A stretch of 28,311 nt of DNA, taken from the NCBI GenBank assembly GCA_034698045.1, contig JAQGAU010000424.1, positions 1-28,311 of the forward strand. Direction: 5' to 3'. Positions 1 to 11,517 of this stretch are shown one piece after another. The position numbers and the translations under genes are program-made. Source of the stretch: Paramacrobiotus richtersi (lineage: Eukaryota; Tardigrada; Eutardigrada; Parachela; Macrobiotidae). Below the pieces are notes generated by a model that did no database searches, was not told where the DNA came from, and saw only the letters and a list, made by a program, of their open reading frames with translations. Numbering within the stretch: the stretch's first letter is position 1; each line of letters opens with the position of its first letter.

Positions 1-3000
1 CTGGCCTCCTCTGGTAGTTGTTTCCACGGGTGTTTCTGGAGTAGTTGTTTCGGAAGGCTCCGTGCTACCCACTTCCGGTGATGTCGTTGTGCCCTTTTCT
101 TGTGGTGGCGTTTTCGGAGGCAGACCTCCTCTGGTAGTTGTTTCCATCGGCGTTTCCGGAGTCGTAGTTTCGGAAGGTTCCGTGCTGCCAACTTCAGGAG
201 ATGTGGTGGTAACCTTTCCGCTTGGTGTTGTTCTTGGTGGCAGAGTCCAACACAGCTCTGTCGGTGGTGTACCGGTTGGCTGCGGTACTGGAGGTAACGT
301 GGATCTCCGTATGAATACCTTCGGAGTTGTTGTAGCTTTTTCCCGAGGTTCAGTACTTTCAATACCGTGAATGGTCACAGTTATTTTCGGACCCTTCCTC
401 GTCGTAGGCGACCGTGTGGGCGATGTTGTTACGTCTGGTTCTTGTGTTACAGTTGTTTTTCTCGGCATGGGAAGAAGCGTCCAACACAACTGGGTTACCG
501 GCGTTGTAGTAACATCTGGTGCTTCCGTTGTAACAACTTCCGGTGGCGTTGTAGTGGTCTTTGCAGGGGGTTGCGTCCAACGTCCGGTTGTTGAACGATA
601 TCCAATTGAGGTTATTTTTGTTGGCTGGGTTGTTCTTTCGATTCTCTTCGTCGAGCTTGTTACTGACGGCTCGGTGGAGTCAACCTCCTGGGGTGTTGTG
701 GTAACCTTTTCTTGTGGTGGCGTTTTCGGTGGCAGGCCCCGTCTGGTAGTGGTTTCCAGTGGTGTTTCTGGAGTAGTGGTTTCAGACGGTTCCGTGGTGC
801 CTGTTTCTGAAGGTGTAGTGGTAACCTTTTCTCGTGGTGGCGTTTTCGGTGGCAAACCTCCTCTTGTCGTTGTTTCCGAGGGTGTTTCTGGAGTAGTCGT
901 TTCAGACGGTTCCGTGCTACCAGTTTCCTGGGGTGTTGTGGTTACCCTGGGTGGTAGCGTCCACCTGGCGGTTGTAACTTGAGACCGTCTGGTAGTCTCG
1001 TCTCTTGCTTTTGTTGTAGAGAGTACCGGTTTGCCTGTAGTCTCGATTTCTGGGGGTACGGTGGTTACTGGGGCGTCAGGTTCGGTTGTAGTGATTTCCG
1101 GAGGCGTTGTTGATTCTTCAGATACCGGGGTTGTTCTCATCCGGATACGGGTTGTAAATTCCCAAGGAGGAAGCGTCGGTTTGGTTGTTAGCGTTGTGAT
1201 ATCTTCTGGAGGTTGGGTGGTAACGTCCGTCACTTCGGTAACACCGGTAACCGTAACCAGTGGTACTTCGGTGGTAGTCCCTGGCGGAAGTGTCCAGCAA
1301 AGTACCGGTGTGGTCGTGTCCTCGATAATCGTCTCAGACGTAGTGACAAAGAACTTTGGAGTCGTGGTCCTTACTTTTGGTGGCATTGTCCATCCGGTAA
1401 CCGACGGTACCGTTGTTGATGGTTTCGACGATAATGTCCAGCATATTCTCGTAGGGGTTGTGGATTTCCTACTAGAAGTTGTGGTGACTTTTTCGACGCG
1501 CGGAGTGGTTTTTTTCCCCAACTGTGATGTGGTTGTTATTTTAGGACGGGATGAGGTTGTTGTACGAGGCAACACTGGGACCGTTGTTTCTTCCACGTCC
1601 GGTGGTGTGCTGCTGTCAGCGGGGACGGTTGGGATCGTTTCGATGGGAGTTTCCGGGGTTGTTGTCTCGAGTACTTGTGGATAAGTCGGTCGCGTTTTCT
1701 AGAAAATATCAGAGAAGCCACGTTTAAACAGCAAATGTGTACGACCTACGAGGGCGGTTGCCGTTACCTGTTGGATAACGGTGGTCCCGATGTCACTTGG
1801 TTCCGTTGTTACGTCTCCTGCCGGCGTAGTCGTGGTGAAGGCCTCTGTTACCGCTGTGGATTCATCGATACTGGGGACTGTACTGACTCTTTCCTGAGCC
1901 GTTGTTGAGTCGGGCGCGATTGGAACCGTAGTTTCTACTTGTCCCCCTGTTGTTGTTTCGCTTCCGCTTGGAACGGTAGTTACAGTCTCTTCAGGGGTTG
2001 TAGTTAAATCGTCACCCGGAGTGGTTGTTTTCGCTTCTCTTACGGTCGTTCCTGTGACCTTTACTGTGGGTGTTCGGAATCTTGCCGCAGTTGTTAATTC
2101 TGGTTTGTTCGTTGTCTTTCCGTATGGAACTCTTGTAGTGCCTTTGCCTAACGTTGTAGTCGAACCGATGATTCTTGTTGGTACCGTTACATCAGTTTCC
2201 GGTGTGGTCGTCTCGCCTTCAGGAGCTGGAACGGTTGTTTTTGTAGTACGAGGCGGAAGTGTCCAGCATAACGTATTAGGCGGAGTGCTTGGTCGTTCGG
2301 TCGTTGTCCTAATGTAAACCTTCGGAGTCGTCGTTCTTGATGGCAACGTCCGTGTTGATTGCGTTGTTTTAACTGCCGGTGGTTCCGTTGTGGTTTCTTC
2401 TATACTCGGCGTAGTTGTCGATTTCGGTGGTCTGGGTGGTAGTGTCCAGCATAACTGGTATGTTGGGGTGGACCCTCTAGAACGTGGGGTGGTTGTCACT
2501 TTGGGGGTGCTTGTATCGGAGACTTCCGGTGTAGTTGATTCTTTCGGAGGGAATGGCACCGTAGACTGCTCAGTGACGACTGGCTCGGTGCTGTCTACTG
2601 GGGAAACGGGCGTTGTTGTTCCCTCGAGATCCACTGTAGGAGATGTGGTGCCGTGAGGCTTCTCCGACGCAGTAAACCCTTGAGAAGGTGTTGTGGTCGA
2701 TTCTTCCTCAGCTTCTGTAGTGGTCCGTATCTTGAGAACGGTGGTAGTCGCGGGTTTTGGTGGTAAGGTCCATCGAGTAGTTACTTTACGTCCCGGAGTT
2801 GTACCCTTCGATGGAATCAAAGTTCTAGTAGTGCTGCGTTCTGATTTGACTGTTGTGGCGATTTCTGTTGGCTCAGTCGTATCCACTTCCGTGGGAACCG
2901 TGGCAGTTCCCTTACCGGTTACTTTCGGTGTTATTGTCACGCGGCGAACAGTTGATGTGGTACCTGGTATCTCAACTTCAGGTGTAGTTGTTTCTGACAG

Positions 3001-6000
3001 ATTTGGTGTAGTCGTTGCGGGCTGTTCGGATTCCGGTGTGGTTGTACCTGATTCAGCTGGTGTTGTAGTTTCTCCGTCCTGGGATTCAGGTGTCGTTGTT
3101 GCCAGAACGGTAACAATGTCAAACGGTGTGGTAACAACATCAAGCGGTTCCGTTGTTATGACTTCCGCGTGTGTTGTAGTCGTTCGGGAACCAGCTCGGG
3201 TTGTCGTTCCGTCTTCTTCGGATACTGGTGTCGTTGATGTTAATCCGAAGCGAGTTGTTGTCGCTGATTCTTCAGACCACGGTGCTGTCGTTCGTCGCCC
3301 TGGAGCGGTTGGACGTACCGTGGTTCTAGGCGGAAGTGTCCAGCACATTTCTGTCGGAGGTGTTCTTCTCGATGTGGTCGATCGCACTGATTCGGTCGTT
3401 CTTATGAAAACTTTAGTGGTTGGACTTCTAGGCGGTTCAGTCCATCGGGATGGCGTAACCTTCTTCGTACTAGATACGGTGGTCTCCAGTCCCGGCTCCG
3501 TTGTAGTTTCTGCCTCGCCTGGTGTAGTACTTCGTGGTGGTAGTGTCCAGCACATTTGGTACGCTGGTGTAGACAGTTTCGAACGTTGAGTGGTCGTCCG
3601 CACCTCCACAGTTCTTGTCGTTTGTCTAGATGGTGCGGTTGTCTCTCCGGTTTCTTCCGGAGTTGTAGACTGTTCTGGAGGCACTGTTGAACGTCCGGTG
3701 GTCACTTCTCCAAGTTGACCTGTTGTTGTTCGTCCGAACCACGGTATTGTTGACTTCTTTGGTGGGGCTGTCCATACCGGTGGGCGGGTAGATGCAGTCT
3801 CTGATGGGGTGGAAACGTCGGTCTCGGGTGTTGCGGTCTCTGTTGCGATACCTCCGGGAGTAGTGGTCTCCAGGGATGATTCTGGAGTTGTAGAGCCTGT
3901 CAGTACTCGGAATGGCACGGTTGGCTTCTCTGTAAGAACGACCTCGGTGGTTTCGCTGGACGCAGGGGTGGTAGACTTTTCCCGGCGTTTGGTTGCGGTG
4001 ACCTTTGGTGGAATTGTCCAGCAGATGACTGGCGTAGTGGAATCGGTTGGGGTTTCCGTGGTAACGAAGAATTTCGGTGTTGTGGCGGGGCGAGGTGGTC
4101 GAGGGGTGGTGGTCTGGGGGGAAAGTGTCCAGCAAATTTGCACGGGGGGAGTGGTCTCTGACGGCACTTTTGTTGTGGAAATTTCTGATGGTTCTGTGGT
4201 CAGAATTTGAGGTGGGGCGGTTGGAACTGTTCTGACTGCTGGTACCGGCTCAGTAGTGGTCTCAATCGGTGTTTCGGGCGTGGTGGTGACAACCTCTGGA
4301 GGATACGTCGCTCCGGTTGTGGTATCAACAGCTGACGGTTCCGTTGTATCCACCTCAGGTGGTGCTGTTGTAACCGTCTGCGTTGGCAGAGCCCCACGTG
4401 TGGTGGTCCCCTTTCCAAATATTCCTGTTGTTTGCCGTCCAATCCACGGAACTGTGGTCGCCTTCTTCGGTGGGACAGTCCACACGGGTCGGCGGGTAGA
4501 CGCAATCTCAGTTGGAGTAGTGACATCGGTCTCTGGTGTTGCGGTCTCTGTTGCGATACCTCCGGGAGTTGTGGTCTCCAGGGGTTGTTCCGGAGTAGTG
4601 GAATCGGTCAATTCCCGGGATGGCACGGTTGTCTTCTCTGGTGGAACGACTTCGGTGGTATCAATGGAAACAGGGGTGGTAGACTTCCCCTGGGGCACTG
4701 AGGGTTTGGTTACGGTGACCTTTGGTGGAATTGTCCAGCAGATGACTGGAGTAGAGGAATCAGTTGAAGGTTCCGTAGTAACGAAAAACTTCGGTGTAGT
4801 GGCCGGACGAGGTGGCCGAGGGGAGGTGGTTTGTGGGGAAAGCGTCCAACAAATTTGCACGGGGGGAGCGGTCTCTGATGGTACTTCGGTTGTGGAAACA
4901 TCTGATGGTTCTGTGGTCAGAATTTGAGGCGGAGCGGTTGGTACTGTTCTGACTGGTGGTACCGGTTCAGTAGTGCTCTCAATCGGTGTTTCTGGCGTGG
5001 TGGTGACTAGCTCTGGAGGATATGCTCCCGTTGTGGTAGCAACAGCTGACGGTTCCGTTGTATCCACCTCTGGTGGTGCTGTTGTGACCGTCTGCGTTGG
5101 CAACGCCCCACGTGTGGTGGTCCCCTTTCCAAATACTCCAGTTGTTTGTCGTCCAATCCACGGAACGGTAGTCGCCTTCTTTGGTGGGACCGTCCACACG
5201 GGTCGGCGGGTCGACGCAATCTCAGTTGGAGTGGTGACATCGGTCTCTGGTGTTGCGGTCTCAAAGGATGGTTCCGGGGTAGTCGAATCGGTCAACTCCC
5301 GAGATGGCACAGTTGTCTTTTCTGTAGGAATGACTTCGGTGGTATCAATGGAAGCAGGGGTGGTAGACTTCCCCCGGGGTACTGTAGGTTTGGTTCCGGT
5401 GACCTTTGGTGGAATCGTCCAGCATATAACTGGAGTAGTGGTATCAGTTGGGGCTTCCGTGGTAACGAAGAATTTCGGTGTAGTGGCAGGGCGAGGTGGC
5501 CGAGGGGTGGTAGTTTGCGGTGACAATGTCCAGCAAATCTGTACAGGAGGAGTGGTTGCAGATGGTTCTTCTGTCGTACGACCACGAGCTTCTGTTGTGC
5601 CGGTTACTCGAGATTGTTTCGTAGTCGAACCACCGGATGGTTGTGTGGAGATTACGTCCGGTGGGTTGGTGGATACCGTTCCAACGGGGACCTCGGTTGT
5701 GGAGACATCTGACGATTCAGTGGTGAGGATTTGAGGCGGAGCCGTAGGTACGGTTCTAACTGGTGGTACAGGCTCAGTGGTGCTCTCAAGTGGTGTTTCA
5801 GGGGTAGTGGTACCAAACGGTTGGATGGTGACTACCGGTGGTTCGGTTGTATCAACTTCCGGTGGGACAGTTGTAGCAACCTTACTTGGCAACGTCCATC
5901 TGGTCGTCTTCCCTCCCGCAGTGACCGTTCGCACCGGATAGACTTTCGTTGTACTCTGAGTCGGCACCTCTGTCGTGGCAGTTTCAGACGGTTCTGTTGT

Positions 6001-6233
6001 TGCCTTCTCCGGTGTCTGAGTGGTAGTTTCTGTGAAGGAAACTGGTTTAGTTGACCACTGCCAGTATGCGGTTGTTTCTGTCTCTTTTCCGGTGGTTTTT
6101 GTTTTTGGTGGGAGCGTCCAGCATAGTGGCGTGTGCCATTCACTCGATGGAGTCGTAATGTGAAGAGGTCGTTTGGTTGTCGTATCCTCAAGAGCAGGAA
6201 GGGTGGTCTCGGGAGTGGTGGTCGTTGTTGTAT
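1..6233 (-). repeat. Thr/Pro-rich mucin region with recurring WT-x-P-P motif
   Basis: The reading frame on the minus strand is open from 6233 to 1768 and from 1698 to position 1. It is dominated by Thr, Pro, Ser, Glu and Val in phrases like TTTPET, TTEPS and EVDTTEP. I count about 24 copies of [C/R/V/G]WT[L/I/V/A/M/E/Q]-x-P[K/R/Q]. About 15 begin with Cys (LCWTLPPR, ICWTIPPK, ICWTLSPQ, MCWTLPPR). The rest have Arg, Val or Gly instead (RWTLPPK, VWTVPPKK, GWTMPPK). No other Cys is present in this region. Confidence 0.85.
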
Positions 6234-9200
6234 CTAATTTCAAACGAACAGGTGCAAGTTTCACACAACAATTTGTCGGTATCGGTTACCTTCGTATTCA
6301 TTAATGGTTATAATTCCCGGGACGAACTTCTGTTTCAGCGTCTTCTCGAATTCATACCACACTTGAGCTATATCCACGGTTCCACCTTTATACGTAATCT
6401 TGTACGTTAAGATCTTGCCCGGTAAAGGTTTTTCGCTAATGACCGTTATCTCGGGATTGACGTAACCAAATCGACCTTAAATCCCATTGGTGCATTTAAT
6501 TTTCCAGTCTGTTAAAGGTATTTCATATTTGTTCGTACCTAAAATTACTTTCCAAATGGAGAAGATTTGTTGCAGCTTTGCATTCCGTTCTTCATCAGTG
6601 GTGTAACTCACGCCAATGGAATCGATGAGGCTTTGTACAGAACCTATCATATAACATGCATTTCATACAATAATAGCATTAGGTAAGCGTTTACTCATGA
6701 ATATGAATAGAAACTCATTAACAAAAGGTAGAAACTACTAGAAATTTCGTACCGGCCATGCTGTCCGTCATTTCGATCAGCGTCACTCCAAACACGGGTC
6801 TGACGTGAAATGCGGTTTGGAAGCTGATGATCAGGTCGTTGGTGCTGATTGTCAGTTTTGGTCCCGTAAATATAATGTGATAAGTGACCGTAATCGGGGT
6901 CTTTGGTGGGCCGGGTTTGGCGCGCACAAATTCCACTTTAACGTCACTTATGTGGAAACGTTCTGTAAAAGAAAGCTTTCAGGTACGTGTCTTAGTCGGT
7001 GTCTATGTTTCGGTCAGAGTACCATACCTAACACGGATTTCCAAACCACAAGGATCTCGTTTAGTAGTCGATCCCGTTCCTCGTCTGTCGTATAACTTAT
7101 CAAGATGCTATCCGTCAAAGTTTGCGTGGCCATGGTTGTTTTAACAACGGTATTACCTGAAAGCGCAAAAAAGTATAACATTCCATAAACGTTCGGTTTT
7201 AACTTTTATACACCAACGAAATGTTTAAAGTGTTTACGACAACTTCACAGAGTTCTTTCGATTCATGTTTCATTACTGTAATTCATATTTTTTTTTCCTT
7301 TCTGTAGATTTTTATTTGTTTAAATCATTTCGCTTCGTATCATTCTTGTAGATACTGAACGTTTTGTCCTCATTTAGTAATTTTCAAGGTTTCTGTACGC
7401 CTTAACTTCCAATGTGTTCTTATATGGAATCTTACTGCTAAATGCTCCTCCTGCAATAAGCTCCACATCAGGAATAGGTGATTCTTGAATGACCGCCAGA
7501 AACCTCCCAGCAACTTCATTCAGATTGACCTGTGAGCTCAATCCCGAAAACTCGACCTTGTACGAGACCCGGTGTGTATTCGACAGCGATCCCGATTTCT
7601 CCGAAACCATCTCAATACGGATATTCACGGCTCCTTTTCCGGCTGTGGAAAATATCAAACAACAGAGGTGTAATGTGATACAGAAAGAAATGTAAGATAA
7701 ATGATGTTCTTACCTAATATTGGTTGCCAAATAGCCAGAATCCGCTGCAGCAGCGTGGCCCGTTGCCAGTCGCTGGCGTACTTCATGCTGATCGTGTGGG
7801 TGATGGTTTGTGTGGCCGCGGCTGACTTGGACTGGTTGTCGTTGAATGTTACGTTGACTTCGGTTGAGGTTTTACCATTATCTACGAGAGAACGTAGGTT
7901 AGCCAACGTAGCCGGCAGAACACAGTGGATCCACGCGTGTAAGATACAAATTATACGGCAAGTGCATGCTTGCAAGGGTGAAACTTGTAACAGTTAAACT
8001 CCAGTTTTTAAAGCGTTAGGCTACTCTCTGCATCGTCAGGTTGCGAATTTCTGATCAAATTACAGTACACAACTTAAAACGTATCATTAGAGAAAAGGCG
8101 CAACGGTAAGTTATTCAACCGTCACTATTAAAATGACGAAGAAATCATATAAGAATAAAAAAATGTATGCAGCCTTACTGCGTTATACAGTTTTGTAGAT
8201 GCACAAGTGTTTTATATTATGTCGAAGACACAGGTTTTGACTAAGAATCCTTTCATTTCATCTTGCAAAACTGACATGATTTTGAAAACAAAACCACAGT
8301 TCTACTACATCATTAAAATATACAACAACTGTATCTACAGTATATATGGAAGTATACAGACGTTCGTATATAACGATGACCAGTTATCCATGCTATGCCG
8401 TTAGTTGACGGAAATCCTTTTAATGTTGCCATTGTTTTTACACGAAATCGTATGCAAATGTTACACCCATTTAACGAACTTGTAGATAAGGTGCTTAGTT
8501 GTCTACAAAAAACAACTACCTAACTGTTTTAGGCGCGTCTTGTGCCTTGCCCAGCATGCGACTTGATCACGAGCAGGAACAAATTCGTTCTCATGCTTAA
8601 TTGCTTATGCCAAAGAACATTGTACCGGCGCAACAAATAGCCAAATTAATTAAAATCTGTTTGTTGCCATTGACCAACAAGCCAAGTTGACAGAGTTGCT
8701 TGTTAATGTTTGTTGCTCCTGCAGCTGATTGTTGATGCTTTCTATCTTACGGTTGCACTTTTTTCAGTTTCACATTCAATATGAGTTTCACATACCAATG
8801 TCATCAAACTGAGGTATTTTGAATGAAATCTGCATAAAATCTGCATCTGCATGCAGTACGAAAGAATCGCGTTTCACATTGACGAGTACGTTTTTGGTTG
8901 CAGAAAACGCGGTAAGTTTTTATGAAAGTATAGCCTAAACGTCCAAGTTCCTTACTATGCCGCTATGTGAAAACCTCAAGTTTTCGCAGATGTAGAAAAT
9001 GTTATACTTGAAAAACTTACCGACTGTGGTGGCAACCAGAGAAACGCCGGCAATCGGATGCAGCACCAGCTCCTGTTGAAACCGAACCTCCGCATTACTC
9101 CGTACGATTGCATCCCCCAGTTTCCAGTAGGAAATCTGGTAGTTCACCGTCCTGGCTCCGCCTCCGGAACTGCCATCCACACTGACCAGACTAATTTTCA

Positions 9201-11517
9201 GTTTAGTCACGCTCCATTGCTCTAGTTTGCAATTCAATGAACAGTTAATTACATGTAGACTGTAATTTAATCACGCATTAATCACCGAGTGCGCTGTCCC
9301 ACAGGGCAAATATCTGCTCGAGTTTCTGATCGCGTTCTGTGTCGCTACTGTACACCATGGCGATCGAAGCCGGTATTATGTATGATTTTGCTCCGTTTGT
9401 GTCTTGTACAACGTTCTCGTTAACTGGAAAGAAGAAACAATATTTTTGAGGTGGTTTGATCAAACATTTCCGAATTAACATAAAACTACAATTTCCTTTC
9501 TTGTATTTATTAATCTACAGATAGTACAGTATTAAACGTAATTTAGTTAACATAACTGATAATAATTTTTTGAAATTTTTATTTTAATAAAATAAATTTG
9601 TTTGTTATAATGATTTTTTTAAATATCACAGTAATAGACGTGGTGTAATTAACATTCATCGCGAATTTGTAAAATTTTTATTCGAGTAAATAATTTTTTT
9701 CGTCATAATCATTTTGTTAAATAATATGTAGAGCAGTAAAAGTGGTTTAATTAACATTAATAATGAATTCTTTTAATTTTTATTTTATTAAAACAAATGT
9801 TTTTGTTATATTGATTTTTTAGATATGTAGTAAAGTAGCAACACGTGGTTAACTAACGTGGTCATTAACATTGATAGTGGATTTTTTAAATTTGTATTTT
9901 AATAAATAAATTTCTTTGTTATAGTAATTTTTTTGACGATCGTAAAATCTGCACTCACGAGGATCACATGGGTTTCCATCCTCATCCACCCATCGTCCAG
10001 TGCAACCGCTCCCGTTTCCGTCAACTACAAAGTAAAAAAAATCAGTTTCATATTTTACACGGTAAACTATAATCAATATACGCATACCAAAGATAGTATC
10101 TTTTTCATCGCAATAAATGCTGTGTTCCTAAGCGTTACGCCCAGTACAAAGCTAAACACCGCTTGCAAGGAAATGTACTAGAAGTACCGGACGATACCTA
10201 CCAATTAATCGTTGTCAGCAGTTACTTTGCACGTTTGCCGTAACCATAATCTGCCATGTTCGCTGATCAACCCCTGTTGATCAGCGAACAATATGCCGAT
10301 CACGGTTCAACAACGAAAACGCAATAAAGCTTGTTCACTCTCTCTCGGCGAGTGTCAGTTAAACGAACTTGAAAATTATAGTGGTACCAATCATAAGTAA
10401 CCAAAGATATAAATTTACTCGTGACAATTACACGGAACTGCTCGGCAATCAACTATTATGATGACATAAGGGTGTTATTAAAACAAACAGTAAATCATCA
10501 AGGTTATCGGTAGAGGTATAAGTATTATACGACACGGACAGTACCTACACGGCATATCGGTCACAATAGCGTTGTCAGCGCTTTTTGATACTTCAACTGT
10601 TTCAGATATTTCAAAAGTTCTTGCTCGACTTTTTATAGCATACTGTATTTACATAACACTACGTAAAGCTAACCTGGAAAAACTCAACTGCAACTAACCT
10701 GCCTACAGAATTTGTGTTAAAAACAGTGAAAAGAATTTAGTGTGATTCTTGTGCCTTTTTAAACCTGCCAAAGATTAGGTAGAAAGAAAGAAGAAGAAAG
10801 TGCTTTCACTACGAATTTGTTATATTTAACATACCGCATTCAGTTGAACTGCTGCTAGCCGTTTCCTCGTCACCGCTAAAACTAAAGCTTTTAGCTGATA
10901 CGGCGCCCGAAGACGATCCAGAAACGCCAGCGAATCCACCGGCAGTGACGCCGTTTCCCTTGGCCGCAGAATTCGCTGCCGCACCAGCTAACAACATATC
11001 CAATATTGATTATAAACACATAGACATACGTCACAGATACATGGTGCAATCGGCTTCACACTGTATACAAAGAGAAGCGCGCCTTACCGGCCGAACCAGC
11101 TACTCTGCGACAGCGGTTTGACGAGACCTTTTGTGGACTAGCATCTGCAACAAGTCCAAAATATCAGTTTTCACCGGTACTGTGTTCGATAGCCTTTTTG
11201 TAAGTGCTAGTATCTAACGTGCATGCAGCAGTTCTAATCCAAAATCAGTAAGGGTCTTGAGATTATAGCTTCTAGTGTTTTCCCACTTCGAACTAAACTC
11301 TTTAACTTCGAAATTAAAACACTAAAACGTTTGACTACAGCGATATAACGAGACGGTAATCCATTTAACAGTAATATTAGGTACAGTCGGGGAACCGGTT
11401 TATTACTATAAATCACTTGCCATCGGAAATTGCAGATGTCGCAAGATCACACAGAAAGATCAAGGGTAACAGTGAGATCGAGAGATCAGCGACCGAGGTG
11501 AATCCCTTCGGACGCAT
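1..11517 (-). CDS. Secreted mucin-like protein with four SEA-like modules, 3'-incomplete
   Basis: Coding exons in transcript order: 11517-11421, 11144-11088, 10987-10835, 10024-9959, 9423-9286, 9221-9021, 7881-7714, 7642-7436, 7156-7028, 6962-6753, 6643-6539, 6475-6290, 6233-1768 and 1698 to beyond position 1. Joined, they give 2,627 residues with no stop. Residues 1-32 look like a signal peptide (core SISLLPLIFLC). Next come a Gly/Ala/Ser linker with four Cys, four alpha-beta modules, and from about residue 573 a Thr/Pro/Glu region typical of dense O-glycosylation. Cys in the mucin part occurs only in the motif CWT. Introns 1-12 are all phase 1; the last (1767-1699, 69 nt, CAG/GTAACG donor) is phase 0 and removes an in-frame TAG. 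A likely role is an extracellular or cuticle-surface mucin. Exon joins rest on splice consensus, phase and similarity between modules, not on transcripts. The start exon is the least certain because it needs a GC donor. Confidence 0.78.
3730..5800 (-). repeat. Three tandem copies of a ~0.7-0.8 kb coding unit inside the mucin
   Basis: Each unit runs in the same order: PVPPVRTVPTAPPQILTTE, ICWTLSPQ, PRPPRPATTPKFFVTTE, ICWTIPPK, STRRPVWTVPPKK and PWIGRQTTG. Units start in gene sense near 5790, 4985 and 4270. The first unit has an extra segment of about 40 residues (near 5560-5720) that the others lack. The later end of the third unit drifts (VWTAPPKK, PWFGRTTTG). DNA similarity between units is high enough to read by eye, implying recent duplication or ongoing homogenisation. 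Boundaries are approximate. Confidence 0.8.
6290..9423 (-). other. Four tandem SEA-like (alpha-beta) modules, two exons each
   Basis: Module 1 is 9423-9286 plus 9221-9021; module 2 is 7881-7714 plus 7642-7436; module 3 is 7156-7028 plus 6962-6753; module 4 is 6643-6539 plus 6475-6290. The first exon of each ends in an amphipathic helix with an invariant Trp: TERDQKLEQIFALW, WQRATLLQRILAIW, EERDRLLNEILVVW, EERNAKLQQIFSIW. The second exon holds two strands (such as RTVNYQISYW, HRVSYKVEF, ITVTYHIIF, LTYKITYKG), a helix and a last strand. This order resembles the SEA fold, which commonly sits next to mucin regions, but the G-SVVV autocleavage site of typical SEA domains is not visible. Calling it SEA is an inference; it may be a distinct family. 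Confidence 0.6.
7882..9020 (-). other. Long (1,139 nt) phase-1 intron of the mucin-like gene
   Basis: The donor G/GTAAGTTTTT at 9021/9020 and acceptor CTCTCGTAG ending at 7882 join modules 1 and 2 in phase. It is many times longer than most introns of this gene. I see no coding exon, RNA gene or transposon in it. An octamer ATGCAAAT lies near 8452. Confidence 0.55.
9538..9945. repeat. ~102-bp AT-rich tandem repeat, four copies, in an intron
   Basis: Copies begin near 9538, 9640, 9742 and 9845. Each has a TTAATTAACATT-like segment, then a T/A-rich stretch around TTTTATTTTAAT, then TTTGTTATAATGATTTTT. Copies are diverged but the spacing is even. The array fills most of the 535-nt intron 9958-9424 of the mucin-like gene and abuts its donor side. 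Confidence 0.7.
10257..10290. repeat. Perfect 15-bp inverted repeat with 4-nt loop
   Basis: TGTTCGCTGATCAAC is followed by CCCT and then its exact reverse complement, GTTGATCAGCGAACA. It lies in the 810-nt intron 10834-10025 of the mucin-like gene. It could form a hairpin in DNA or RNA. I do not recognise it as part of a known element. Confidence 0.8.
11421..11517 (-). other. Predicted first coding exon (signal peptide) of the mucin-like gene
   Basis: ATG at 11517 opens 32 codons starting MRPKGFTSVADLS, followed by a hydrophobic stretch and small residues (ATSA) suitable for signal peptidase. The frame would hit a stop a few codons later, but GATG/GCAAGTGAT at 11421/11420 matches the GC-AG donor consensus. 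It leaves phase 1, exactly what the next exon at 11144 (acceptor TTGTTGCAG) needs. I saw no better ATG-plus-GT combination upstream. A different 5' exon remains possible. Confidence 0.5.

Noticed and set aside
1699..1701. In-frame TAG apparently ending the mucin ORF
   Set aside because: It is the acceptor of a 69-nt phase-0 intron (1767-1699) with a CAG/GTAACG donor; the same frame stays open with the same motif to position 1.
371..5734. Long Val/Gly-rich plus-strand ORFs (for example 371-982, 1031-1684, 2693-3589, 4973-5734)
   Set aside because: They are antisense to the Thr/Pro mucin: Thr codons ACN read backwards give Val/Gly/Cys codons and few stops. They have no domains and the minus frame is continuous with matched splice sites.
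6234..6264. GTG at 6264 as start of the mucin ORF
   Set aside because: The stretch 6289-6234 is an intron; the true frame enters from the exon ending at 6290 (phase 1, giving Asp).
6477..6538. In-frame TAA in module 4 suggesting a pseudogene
   Set aside because: It lies in a 63-nt intron (6538-6476). Removing it restores the module pattern found in the other three.
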